Of a DNA stretch of 41,180 bases, positions 1-9,113 are shown in pieces. A program made the translations under genes and the position numbers. Numbering within the stretch: the first letter of the stretch is position 1; each line of letters opens with the position of its first letter. Source of the stretch: Microcaldota archaeon (lineage in GTDB: Archaea; Micrarchaeota; Micrarchaeia; Anstonellales; Bilamarchaeaceae); NCBI GenBank assembly GCA_029557835.1, contig JAKQHW010000067.1:1-41180 (forward strand), in the 5' to 3' direction. The notes under the pieces were generated by a model. The model ran no database searches. It saw only the letters and a program-made list of their open reading frames with translations, and was not told the DNA's origin.

Positions 1-10
1 CCTTTTCGAG

Positions 11-2389
11 ATGTTCGACAACTGGGGGGTGATAGCGCTCCTGGAGATCGTGTGCCTTGCGCCTTTTGCCGCATACCCGCTCGCGGTGCTTGCCGGATTC
101 GTTTATTTCATGATGGCGTGGGGCAGCCTGCACTTCGGCTCCGCGAAGAGCGTTATAATCTCCGTTCCGGCCGTCCTGCTCATATTGCTTTTGTCCTCCC
201 TTTGGGTCGCCCCCAACAACGCATACCTTCCGGTGGCGATGGGGCTGTACGAGCCAGGGGTGCAGGCGGTTATGCTGTCCAAGCCCGCGCTCGGGCTAGG
301 GGAGTTCTCGGGCGCAATCGGGCCCGCGCTTGCGAATGCGTTCAACTTTGCGGGCGCAAAGGACATCTTCCCCGCGATGGGGAAGATATACGACAACCTG
401 ATGCGGCTGCTGTTCATGGACTTCGGGCTTTTCCAGGTGGCTGTTTGGGCGCTTGCGCTTTATCTGGTGGGATGGCTGCCCGCCCAGCTGAGGGGGAAAT
501 GGGCGCAGGCAATGTCCGCTTCCGCGCTCCTCATCGTCCCGGTTTCATATTTCGCGATGGGGGCTGTGCTTAATTTCGCCTTCAACCCCCTCATGGTGTT
601 TTACATAATCGCGACCGTCGCCCTGTTCGGGGCGCTTGAGTTCGCCGGGATAAAAATCTCAAAGGAGAAGCAGATAAGGGCAAAGCAGAAGCTGAAGGGG
701 TTCGGGAAGATGGGCGTGCAGGACCTCCAGCTGGGGGCGGGGGAGGCCGGCCTCGGGGACGTGGGCGGCTATGAGGACGTGAAGAAGGAGCTCAAGGACT
801 CCATAATCACGCCCCTGCAGGAGAGGGAGCTCGCGGACGCGTATGGATTGAAGCCTCCCTCCGGGGTGCTGCTTTTCGGCCCGCCGGGTACGGGAAAGAC
901 AATGCTGATGAGGGCGCTTTCCAAGGAATTGGGATATGGTTTCTATTATGTGAAAACATCGGAGATTTTGAGCAAGTGGGTGGGCGAGAGCGAGAAGAAC
1001 GTGAGCGAGCTTTTCGGGAACGCGAGAAAATCCGCCCCCGCGATAATATTTTTCGACGAGATTGACGCGATAGGGAAGAAACGGAGCGAATCCGGGGTGG
1101 ACGAGGTCGGGCCCCGCGTGCTGAGCACCCTGCTCCAGGAGATAGACGGGTACAAGGACGACAAGAAGCCGGTGATAGTGGTCGGGGCCACGAACGTGCC
1201 CAACAAGCTGGACCCCGCGCTCATGAGGCCCGGGAGGTTTGACAAGATAATCTACATGCACCTTCCGGACTTTGATGCGAGGAAGGCGATATTCAGGGTG
1301 CACCTTGCGAAGATACCCACCTCCCCTGATGTGGATGTGGATGCGCTTGCGAAGAAGAGCGAAAGGTATTCGGGCGCGGACATAAAGAACGTGGTCACCG
1401 AGGCGCTGAACGCCGCGGCGCAGCAGGCGAAGGCGGCGAAGAAGATAATCCCTGTAACGATGGCCGACCTGCTCAGGGTGCTGGAATACACCAAGCCGAG
1501 CACCACTTTCTCCCAGCTTGATGAGTATGAGGAGTTCAAGACAGATTTCGAGCGCTCCGTGGCCCGGGAAGTGAAGCCCGCGGTGGAGGATAAGAGGGTT
1601 GGGTGGAAGGACGTCGCGGACCTGGAAGACGTGAAGGGCGCGTTCAGGGAGGCGATTGAGTTGCCCCTCCTTCACCCCGAGCTCATGGAGAAATACGGGG
1701 TGAGGCCGACAAGGGGGATGCTTATGTTCGGGCCGCCGGGGTGCGGGAAGACGCTTGTGGTGAAGGCGGCGGCATCCGAGATGGACATAACCATGGTCAC
1801 GGTCAGCGGGGCCCAGCTCATGAAGAAGGGGTACGGGCACGCGGTGACGGTCATAAAGGAGACCTTCAACAGGGCGAGGGAGAACCCGCCCTCGATAATT
1901 TTTGTGGACGAGATAGAGACCATTGCGCCCTCAAGGGAGACGGGGCGGGCGGACATAGTGGGGCAATTTTTGACCGAGATGGACGGGCTCAAGGAGCTGA
2001 AGGGGGTTGTGGTCGTTGGCGCGACAAACAAGCCGTCAATGCTGGACCCGGCGATACTGAGGCCGGGGAGGTTTGACAAGATTTTCTACATCCATCCCCC
2101 GGATGCGCCGGGGAGGGAACAGCTCTTCAAAATCCATTTGGGCGGGCTGGCGAAGGGGCTGGATTTGGGAAAGCTGGCGCGGCTCTCGGAAGGGTTCTCC
2201 GGGGCGGACATCGCAGCCCTTGCGCAGGAGGTGAAGATGCACATGGTCAGGGAAAGGATTGCGGAGAGGGAGCCCCACATAAGTACGGACGATGTGCTGA
2301 GGATGCTATCTATGAGAAGGCCGTCCATAACCCGGCAGGCGCTGATGGAATACGAGGCGTTCATGCAGGAATACGGGGAGAGACACTGA
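11..2389 (+). CDS. Membrane-anchored tandem AAA+ ATPase (CDC48/VAT-like D1 and D2 domains behind an N-terminal multi-TM region)
   Basis: ~200 aa hydrophobic N-terminus, then two AAA modules: Walker A GPPGTGKT and GPPGCGKT, Walker B IIFFDEIDAIG and IIFVDEIETIA, plus GATNVPNKLDPALMRPGRFDK and GATNKPSMLDPAILRPGRFDK. True start could lie upstream of the window. Confidence 0.9.
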   Translation: MFDNWGVIALLEIVCLAPFAAYPLAVLAGFVYFMMAWGSLHFGSAKSVIISVPAVLLILLLSSLWVAPNNAYLPVAMGLYEPGVQAVMLSKPALGLGEFSGAIGPALANAFNFAGAKDIFPAMGKIYDNLMRLLFMDFGLFQVAVWALALYLVGWLPAQLRGKWAQAMSASALLIVPVSYFAMGAVLNFAFNPLMVFYIIATVALFGALEFAGIKISKEKQIRAKQKLKGFGKMGVQDLQLGAGEAGLGDVGGYEDVKKELKDSIITPLQERELADAYGLKPPSGVLLFGPPGTGKTMLMRALSKELGYGFYYVKTSEILSKWVGESEKNVSELFGNARKSAPAIIFFDEIDAIGKKRSESGVDEVGPRVLSTLLQEIDGYKDDKKPVIVVGATNVPNKLDPALMRPGRFDKIIYMHLPDFDARKAIFRVHLAKIPTSPDVDVDALAKKSERYSGADIKNVVTEALNAAAQQAKAAKKIIPVTMADLLRVLEYTKPSTTFSQLDEYEEFKTDFERSVAREVKPAVEDKRVGWKDVADLEDVKGAFREAIELPLLHPELMEKYGVRPTRGMLMFGPPGCGKTLVVKAAASEMDITMVTVSGAQLMKKGYGHAVTVIKETFNRARENPPSIIFVDEIETIAPSRETGRADIVGQFLTEMDGLKELKGVVVVGATNKPSMLDPAILRPGRFDKIFYIHPPDAPGREQLFKIHLGGLAKGLDLGKLARLSEGFSGADIAALAQEVKMHMVRERIAEREPHISTDDVLRMLSMRRPSITRQALMEYEAFMQEYGERH

Positions 2390-2490
2390 TAGTGCTAAGA
2401 GTTGCAAAGTGAAGTGGGAGGGGGTCAGAAAGATAGAAGAAAATGGGGGGATTCGGTCGACGCCCCGTTGCAGGGAATTGCAGTGAAGAG

Positions 2491-2524
2491 GGGCGGAGGG
2501 CGAACTGTGCCCTCCCCGCGTTTT
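2491..2524 (+). terminator. Possible stem-loop followed by T-run downstream of the AAA+ gene
   Basis: GGAGGGC-GAACTGT-GCCCTCC perfect 7-bp stem (2495-2515), then CCGCGTTTT. Confidence 0.3.
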
Positions 2525-2544
2525 CTCTGGGGAGAGGCACTGAA

Positions 2545-3114
2545 TTATAGGGGCTTTACCGCGATTACCCCTGCCCTTGTCTTGTAGAACGTGTAGCCCA
2601 TCTTCATGAGCACCTTCTCGGTTTTAGTGCCCCTCTGGGAAATGACATCATCCACGTTCCCGTCCGGGTTCAGGGGGGTGGTGATGGTGACTGCGAATTT
2701 GAACTCCCTCGCCCTCCCCTCTATCTCCCGGTGGTCCACGAGGAGCTCGCGCAATCCCTTGCCCTCGTATGGGAGGAGGACCGCGTCGTCCTCCAAAAAT
2801 ATTGCATTGGTGTATCCCCCCTCCAATTGGAGGTTGGAGGGGTTGTAGGCCGTGCCCCAGGCGAGCCCGACAGCAACGAGCATCCTGCCCACGTACGCGC
2901 CGTAGCTCATGTTGCGCTTCAGCACCTCCCGCACCTCGTCATCCGTGACCGAGAAAAGGCATTTCCTCATTATCACGGTGACTTCCTCCGTGTCCTCAGG
3001 CTTGAGGCGCTTTATCTCCGCCTCCTCCATGTCTATTGGTGAGCGCACGCGCATCTTTGGGGAGGCCTTCTCCTCCTTTTTCTCCTCTATTATCGCGTTC
3101 TTGAAGTCACTCAT
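2545..3114 (-). CDS. GNAT-like acetyltransferase (tentative)
   Basis: 189 aa ORF; IKRLKPEDTEEVTVIMRKCL N-terminal pattern and GKGLRELLVDH segment resemble the GNAT fold; TATA-like TTTTTAAAA ~27 nt upstream of ATG. Confidence 0.5.
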   Translation of the reverse strand: MSDFKNAIIEEKKEEKASPKMRVRSPIDMEEAEIKRLKPEDTEEVTVIMRKCLFSVTDDEVREVLKRNMSYGAYVGRMLVAVGLAWGTAYNPSNLQLEGGYTNAIFLEDDAVLLPYEGKGLRELLVDHREIEGRAREFKFAVTITTPLNPDGNVDDVISQRGTKTEKVLMKMGYTFYKTRAGVIAVKPL

Positions 3115-3147
3115 CAGGAATAATCTCCGCTGAGGAGTTTTTAAAAC

Positions 3148-3483
3148 TCACATAAAGCGGGTGTTGCAGACCGGGCAGCGCGTATAGAGGGTTTCCATCT
3201 CGTAGCCGCAGATGGGGCATCTCCAGACCTGCTTTTTGGCGCGGGCAAGCTCTGCCTCGAAATTGTAGTTGCATTGGGGGCATATTTTCGCGTCCAGCTC
3301 GCACAATTCGGAGCATTTGGGGCATTTCTTCCTGAACATGGACTTTATGCGCACCCCGCAGGAGGGGCAGCGCTCCATATTGAGGGTGACCTTTGCGCCG
3401 CAGGAGGGGCACTTGTAATCCTTGTCCGCAAGGGTGGTTTTCTTCCTGGAGAGGGCCTCCCCTATCGCGTCTAGGAGCCCCAT
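3148..3483 (-). CDS. Multi-zinc-ribbon protein
   Basis: Several CxxC knuckles: CPSCGAKV, CPSCGVRI, CPKCSELC, CPQCNYNF, CPICGYEM, CPVCNTRF. Start at MGLLDAIGEAL overlaps the upstream gene's end. Confidence 0.75.
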   Translation of the reverse strand: MGLLDAIGEALSRKKTTLADKDYKCPSCGAKVTLNMERCPSCGVRIKSMFRKKCPKCSELCELDAKICPQCNYNFEAELARAKKQVWRCPICGYEMETLYTRCPVCNTRFM

Positions 3484-4472
3484 CTGAACACCGCGAATGG
3501 CAGAAGCGCGAGGAGCACCAGCATGGACGGGCACATCGGCTTATCACTGCCGCCTGGCTGGGTTGAGGGCGGCTGGGAGCCCGCGGGGGTTCCGGCGGGG
3601 GGCGCATCGCCCGGAGCCACGTCCTGCACCTGCGCGCCAAGGCACTGGGAGGACATTGCGGAATTGAGTGCCGCGAGGCTTGTTTCGTAATTTCCGTCCC
3701 TAACCCGGGCTTTTAGCGCGTCTATCTGCGTGCGCACCGCGCCCGAGTTGCATCCCCTTGAGTTCGCAAGGGATTCCGCGTTTGTTATCTCCGCGATTGC
3801 GGCGGAGCAATGGGAAGAGCTGTCCTTTATCGAACGGAGGTCGTTTATCGCGCCCTCCAAAAGAAGGCGCGCATCGTCAACCCTGCATTCCTTCAAAAGT
3901 GCGGCGGACCGGTTGTCCAGCCCCCCAAGCGCGGAAAGGTCTTCTTTCAACTTGCAGCACAAGGTCCCGTCCGCGCTGCAGAAGGAGAGCGCCTGCGCAT
4001 CGGAAAGTTCCCGCCGGTATTCCGCGGTCTTGTTTTCAACAATTGTTTCCTTCGTGGTCTTCACATGGTTGAGCGGAAAGCTCATCTCCGCCTCGTACCT
4101 TGTGGAGCCGCGGGACATGGTCGCCTTTATGAGCTCAAGGGTTTCGGTGCGCTCCCCGGTCCCGCCCAAATAAAGCGGAAGGCGGACATTGCACTCCTTC
4201 CCGTACTGGAGCACCCCGCATTCAAAGAACTGCACCCAGTCCCCGGTGGTCGCGTTCTTGTAGTAGAAATATGCATCAGTGCGCTCCCCGAACGGGTTGG
4301 GCGTCCAGACATCCACGGTTACATAGGAGGGGCCCTTTCCCCCGGATTCGCAATTCTGCACCAGCACCGCCCTCGTGGGGTCCTGCGAATCGACCTCACG
4401 GATGTATATCTCCCAGGCCTCGCAGAAAGCGAGGCCGCAAACGACCAGCAGAAGAAAAATCGCGGCTTTCAT
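3471..4472 (-). CDS. Secreted or membrane-anchored hypothetical protein (signal peptide, Pro/Ser/Gly linker, C-terminal TM)
   Basis: MKAAIFLLLVVCGLAFCEA signal; PPAGTPAGSQPPSTQPGGS linker; MLVLLALLPFAVFRWGS C-terminal hydrophobic anchor. Start placed at internal ATG 4472 from promoter geometry. Confidence 0.7.
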   Translation of the reverse strand: MKAAIFLLLVVCGLAFCEAWEIYIREVDSQDPTRAVLVQNCESGGKGPSYVTVDVWTPNPFGERTDAYFYYKNATTGDWVQFFECGVLQYGKECNVRLPLYLGGTGERTETLELIKATMSRGSTRYEAEMSFPLNHVKTTKETIVENKTAEYRRELSDAQALSFCSADGTLCCKLKEDLSALGGLDNRSAALLKECRVDDARLLLEGAINDLRSIKDSSSHCSAAIAEITNAESLANSRGCNSGAVRTQIDALKARVRDGNYETSLAALNSAMSSQCLGAQVQDVAPGDAPPAGTPAGSQPPSTQPGGSDKPMCPSMLVLLALLPFAVFRWGS

Positions 4473-4493
4473 AGGGGGGATTCGCAAGAAGCA

Positions 4494-4501
4494 TTTATAT
4501 A
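4494..4501. promoter_or_regulatory. Shared bidirectional TATA box (TTTATATA/TATATAAA)
   Basis: Centre at 4497.5, exactly 25.5 nt from the A of the ATG at 4523 (+) and from the A of the ATG at 4472 (-). Confidence 0.75.
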
Positions 4502-4522
4502 CTTTACAGAAGAGGTTGGGGC

Positions 4523-5779
4523 ATGCGGGGGTTGCTGTTTGCGGTGCTTCTGGTCACACTATGCTTCGCCAGCGCGCCCCCGAAAGTCGAGCTCCCAAAG
4601 CTGGGAATTGCGGAAAATCCGGCGTTTCTTGGTGCAATAATCCTGTTATCCGTGGCTTTCGCAGTCCTTTCCTACACAATATCAACTGCGATACAGAATG
4701 CGTCCGCAATCGCCTGGAGCAAGGAGCAGCTCAGGGAGGTGATTGTGGGGGTAATAATCGTAATTTTGGTCTATGGGGCCAATGTCACGGCAAATGAAAT
4801 GATAAAGAGCATGACCGGGCACAACAATGCGGTCGAGCTGGGGAGCGCGGTCCTGGACGGGCTCATAGGAGACCTGGAAATGATTTATGGGAAGATAGGG
4901 GAGGCGTATTTCTCAGTTGCGGTCCAGCAGGGGATGAGCGTGAGCATAGTGGAAGCGGTGCCGCCAATCAAATTCTTCTTCATGCAGCCGGCCATATACT
5001 ATGCGAATGACTCGATGCCTTATTACGGAATAAGCCCGGTGCTGCAGATGCTTAGCCAGGCATCTTCCCAGATAACAATACAGATATTGAGCTTCAAGGT
5101 GCTTAAGCTCCTGTTGTTATACATCGGAGGAGTGGTCCCGGGCTTCCTCCTTCCCATCGGGTTTGCGTTCAGGGTTTTCCCCATGACAAAAAGGACCGGG
5201 GACACCCTCATAGCCCTAAGTCTGGGGGCGCTGTTCATGCTGCCGGCATCCCTGGTGGTGGTCGGGGAGCTGAAGGAGATAAGCCCTCTGGACAACGTAA
5301 GAGCCGCGGAAAGGGAAACTTTCTACGATAACGTGGATCCGGTCTTCTTCTCGCAGGCCAGCGCGGCGCTTATAACCGGGCTCTGCCAGAACACTGCGGT
5401 AAAAATAGCTTTTGGATTCGGGGAATTCTTCTGGGGGACAATTTTCGGGCTTATTGCCTCGGCGCCAGAGGCCTTTACTACTTTTTTCTTCTGGTTTGAT
5501 AAATTCGTGAGCATGGTGTGGCCCTGGGTGATTTACGGGCTGCAGACGTTGTACGGGCTGATACTGGCAGGAATAGTGCACGGCATGGACATGGACTCCA
5601 TATATGCCAGAACCGTAAAGCCAATAGTTGAAATACTCATGCCCGCGGTGAGCGAGATAACTATGTTTTCGATAATCAGCATAATAACCATAGCAACAAT
5701 AACATACACCGGAACGAAATCGATATCAACCGCACTAGGCGGGGAGCACACCTTCTACGGGCTTACGAGGATGATATGA
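4523..5779 (+). CDS. Polytopic membrane protein, paralog 1 of the six-member family
   Basis: Signal peptide plus multiple TM segments; core FLLPIGFAFRVFPMTKRTGDTLIALSLGALFMLPASLV; C-terminus ALGGEHTFYGLTRMI. Confidence 0.8.
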   Translation: MRGLLFAVLLVTLCFASAPPKVELPKLGIAENPAFLGAIILLSVAFAVLSYTISTAIQNASAIAWSKEQLREVIVGVIIVILVYGANVTANEMIKSMTGHNNAVELGSAVLDGLIGDLEMIYGKIGEAYFSVAVQQGMSVSIVEAVPPIKFFFMQPAIYYANDSMPYYGISPVLQMLSQASSQITIQILSFKVLKLLLLYIGGVVPGFLLPIGFAFRVFPMTKRTGDTLIALSLGALFMLPASLVVVGELKEISPLDNVRAAERETFYDNVDPVFFSQASAALITGLCQNTAVKIAFGFGEFFWGTIFGLIASAPEAFTTFFFWFDKFVSMVWPWVIYGLQTLYGLILAGIVHGMDMDSIYARTVKPIVEILMPAVSEITMFSIISIITIATITYTGTKSISTALGGEHTFYGLTRMI

Positions 5780-6660
5780 TGAGGGCCCTCCTTGCGTTCC
5801 TGCTCCTTTTCCCGCTTTCCTTTGCCGGATGCGGCATAATGGACGAGGATGCGGACTCCGCCTTCCTGGAAGCAATGCCCATAATATCCGCGGCGATAAT
5901 GCTATCTGTCCTGGTGGCCGCAATCGCGTACATGGCCGGGAGCTTCACGCGCAACCCACAGCTGCTGGTATTCAGCAAGGACCAGATATTCCACACCTTT
6001 GTCTCGGTGCTGCTTGTGGTGTCAATAGAAGGGATATTCTTCTTCACGTGCATAATGGCAAGCCAGGCGGCCGGGGGCGTGGACATGCAGGGCGCATCAA
6101 TCAATTATTTGAGGGCGTTGCACGTTGAGGGCGGGCAGATGCTAACCACGATAATGAAGAGATCAATAGACTACAAGTTCGATGCGGTCGATTTCTTCGG
6201 ATACCAGGTGCCGTTCCTTGGAGGGGAGACTTTCTGGTACAATGCATACAAAAATGCGTATTCCCGCCACCTGGAGATAGTTTTTGACATGGTCATGGTG
6301 GGATACGTGAGCGCCGGGGTGCAATACAACATCATGTCGTTCCTGCCTCGGCTCGCGCTGGGCATAATGGTCCCGTTGGGGCTGGTGATCCGTTGCATCC
6401 CGAAGGCGCGCGAGGCCGGGAACATGGTGATTGCGGTCGCATTGGCCATTTACGTGGTCATTCCATTCACCTATGCGGTGCATTCCACCATGAGGGACAC
6501 CCCGGTCCCATGGTATTCCGGGGAGATGGATGAGACGGGGATATCTTTTGAACAGGTTGCATTGTACATGTTCCAGACGATATTCCTACCAAACCTTTCG
6601 CTGGTGATTTTTGCGACCGCGGTGGGCGGGCTGATGAAGGTGGCGAAGGTGATCCCATGA
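5776..6660 (+). CDS. Polytopic membrane protein, paralog 2
   Basis: ATGA overlap with previous gene; core IMVPLGLVIRCIPKAREAGNMVIAVALAIYVVIPFTYAV. Confidence 0.8.
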   Translation: MMRALLAFLLLFPLSFAGCGIMDEDADSAFLEAMPIISAAIMLSVLVAAIAYMAGSFTRNPQLLVFSKDQIFHTFVSVLLVVSIEGIFFFTCIMASQAAGGVDMQGASINYLRALHVEGGQMLTTIMKRSIDYKFDAVDFFGYQVPFLGGETFWYNAYKNAYSRHLEIVFDMVMVGYVSAGVQYNIMSFLPRLALGIMVPLGLVIRCIPKAREAGNMVIAVALAIYVVIPFTYAVHSTMRDTPVPWYSGEMDETGISFEQVALYMFQTIFLPNLSLVIFATAVGGLMKVAKVIP

Positions 6661-9113
6661 GGAAGCTGCTGTGCCTTTTGGCTGCGCTTGCGCTCGTTGC
6701 GGGCATATGGGCACAGGCAGGGGCGTCCAGCATCCTGGAGCATGAACAAGAGCGCACCACCCTGCTCGGGAGCATAGCCAACGACTGGCAGATATATACT
6801 GTTTTGATAATGATGGTCATGCTGGGGCTGGTGGCGCTCGCATATGCGATTGCGAACGCGTTTTCGCTCCCGGACCTTAGGGCATGGGCGGACGTGGAGC
6901 TTGGGGAGATATTCGCAAGCGCCCTCCTGCTGATATTCATCATAGGGATTGTGCTGTTCATAGACATGGCGGTGAGGGGGACTATAGCCCCGAGCTTCCC
7001 GGGCTCATGCGAGAGAGGGGGGTTCTGCGCCGCGAATATCGCATACGATTACCTGGAAAGTTACAAGAAGGCTGCGTTCGGGCTGTATGAGAGCATATTG
7101 AAGAGCAATATGGAAAAGGCGAGGGAGGCGACGCAAGGGCACACCGTTGGCGTGCAGGACATGATTTACCTGTACATAACATACCGGTTCAGGACCGGCG
7201 GGCCTGAGATGATAACCGTAGAGATGTACGACCAGCTTCTACAGAACCTGGGGGCGATAATAGGCACGCTTATGGCACAGGGATTTGTGCTTAAGTTCCT
7301 GAGCCTGAGGCTTGCGCCCATCGCCATATTCTTGGGCATAATACTGCGGACGTTTTTCATGACGCGGAAGCTTGGCGGGCTGCTGCTTGCCTTCGGGCTG
7401 GGTTTCCTCGTAGTATATCCTTTGACCTATGCGCTCGCATGGTACACGCTTGATGCCGCGATATACGGGGCGCAGAAAGGGCCGACCGGACAGCTTTCCG
7501 CTTGCCCGGAGGTCTGCCTGCCCTCTTCAAGGATAGCGGATTACATCAGCAGTGGAAGCCCGGTGCTTGTGGAGAAGGAGGATGTGCTCGCGGCCCTTTA
7601 TGACGACTGCATCGAGGACATCGGGGATGTGGACGAAACTGGGAGGAGCCGCACCTGCATGGACGGCTGCGTGGCCGGCTACCGTGCAGCTTGCGAAGAG
7701 GGATGCGCAAGGGGGTGCAGGCTGGACGGGCTTGCGCCGCCCGTGGAGGACTGTGGGGCTTACTGCGAAGGTACGGGGGTGAGGGGCCCTGTGGGGGATT
7801 GTTTTGCTTATTGTGGGTTCACGGGCGAGAGTTTCTTGTTCATGGATGAAGGTTGGAGGCCGTGTGCGGACGTATGCGATGCAACTTATGCAAGGGATTC
7901 TCCGGAATGGGACGAATGCATGTTGGATTGCAGCCACACATATATGGGACCATTCCCATATACTGCCTCCTGCATATATAATTGTGAAGAAAACCAGATG
8001 GAGCCATCCGCCGAATGGACTGCGTGCCTTGGAAGATGCTCGGATGCCAACGCGGCCGCAAGACCCCTCTGGGAAGAGTGCATTGGAGGATGCGAGGGAA
8101 GGAACAACTGCGATGCAACTGCGGACGAGAGGGAATCCTATTGCAGGAGGGAATGCCCGGTGCTCCCGGAATACGCGGAAGGGAGGGACGAATATTGCAG
8201 GAGGGAGGCTGAAGACAGGCTGGTCGGGCTCGGGATGGGGGGAATAAACATAGAGAGCGGTGGCTTTTCCATACATAATTTCAAATACTGCGAATACACA
8301 AAATGCGGGTTCCCGGTGCCGTACCATGTTGCGGATTGCATAAAGTATGCCGGAAGGCCGGATGTGTGCAACACGAGGCCTTTCGACCCGGAAGACCCTG
8401 CGTATGCCGAATTTGATGCGAGCGAGCTGGTGGATGGCTGCCCTGCCGAGTGCAGGACGCTCGCCCCCATGAAAGAGGTGGGCGAAAGCAGCTGCAGGAA
8501 CGTTTATTGCAAGGAATTGAGGGATGGGAGGGAACTTTGGGAGATGTGCGTGGAGAAGTGGGGATACCTCACATGCATACAAAGCTCCGCATGGGAAAGT
8601 TTCTACGACCAGTACGCGTGCAAGGAATACTCGTTGAAGTGCCCGTCCCAGTGCATGTGGGTTACGACCGGAAATTACAGCGACCCGACATGCCCGGAAA
8701 CCTGCAAGGACCTTTATCCTGACAATCCGCAGTACCTTTGGGAGAATGACTTATATCAGCAGACCTGCGTGTACATAATACCGGATGTTGTCTTTGAGGA
8801 CCCTGAAAAATGCGGGAACTGTGCGTTCGTGGCGGAGAAGGGGCTCACCATGAAGCCGCCCATGATACTTGATTGCGGTAGGTTCTGCGGCTCGCCCTCG
8901 CTCAAGGTGATGGCCGAGGACCCGGCGACCATGACCAACCGGATAGGGGGGATGGTGGGTCCGACCGAGCTGGTTAGCGTGAGCAAGCTTATGATACCCG
9001 CATATGTGCTCCCGCTGTTCAACCTCGCGGTGACCCTCATGTTCATAATAACGCTTTCGCCGATGCTCGGAGGCGACTTTGACCTGCCCGGGATGATGAG
9101 GATGATACAATGA
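6657..9113 (+). CDS. Polytopic membrane protein with large Cys-rich insertion, paralog 3
   Basis: ATGA overlap; N-terminal LAYAIANAFSLPDLRAWADVELGEIFASALL; core PIAIFLGIILRTFFMTRKLGGLLLAFGLGFLVVYPLTYAL; then ~500 aa Cys-rich region; C-terminus LGGDFDLPGMMRMIQ. Confidence 0.8.
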   Translation: MRKLLCLLAALALVAGIWAQAGASSILEHEQERTTLLGSIANDWQIYTVLIMMVMLGLVALAYAIANAFSLPDLRAWADVELGEIFASALLLIFIIGIVLFIDMAVRGTIAPSFPGSCERGGFCAANIAYDYLESYKKAAFGLYESILKSNMEKAREATQGHTVGVQDMIYLYITYRFRTGGPEMITVEMYDQLLQNLGAIIGTLMAQGFVLKFLSLRLAPIAIFLGIILRTFFMTRKLGGLLLAFGLGFLVVYPLTYALAWYTLDAAIYGAQKGPTGQLSACPEVCLPSSRIADYISSGSPVLVEKEDVLAALYDDCIEDIGDVDETGRSRTCMDGCVAGYRAACEEGCARGCRLDGLAPPVEDCGAYCEGTGVRGPVGDCFAYCGFTGESFLFMDEGWRPCADVCDATYARDSPEWDECMLDCSHTYMGPFPYTASCIYNCEENQMEPSAEWTACLGRCSDANAAARPLWEECIGGCEGRNNCDATADERESYCRRECPVLPEYAEGRDEYCRREAEDRLVGLGMGGINIESGGFSIHNFKYCEYTKCGFPVPYHVADCIKYAGRPDVCNTRPFDPEDPAYAEFDASELVDGCPAECRTLAPMKEVGESSCRNVYCKELRDGRELWEMCVEKWGYLTCIQSSAWESFYDQYACKEYSLKCPSQCMWVTTGNYSDPTCPETCKDLYPDNPQYLWENDLYQQTCVYIIPDVVFEDPEKCGNCAFVAEKGLTMKPPMILDCGRFCGSPSLKVMAEDPATMTNRIGGMVGPTELVSVSKLMIPAYVLPLFNLAVTLMFIITLSPMLGGDFDLPGMMRMIQ
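7863..8093 (+). repeat. Five-copy protein-level tandem repeat C-x3-C-x13 (18-residue period) within paralog 3
   Basis: CADVC-13-CMLDC-13-CIYNC-13-CLGRC-13-CIGGC; 231 nt = 77 codons = 5x5+4x13. Confidence 0.85.

Noticed and set aside
659-1840. 393 aa minus-strand ORF opposite the AAA+ gene
   Set aside because: Shadow ORF of a strongly supported high-GC CDS; Arg/His/Leu/Pro-rich translation with no domain.
3107-3640. 177 aa minus-strand ORF spanning the secreted/zinc-ribbon gene junction
   Set aside because: Out-of-frame shadow overlapping two better-supported ORFs.
7527-8582. 351 aa minus-strand ORF opposite paralog 3
   Set aside because: Antisense shadow of the Cys-rich coding region; composition atypical.
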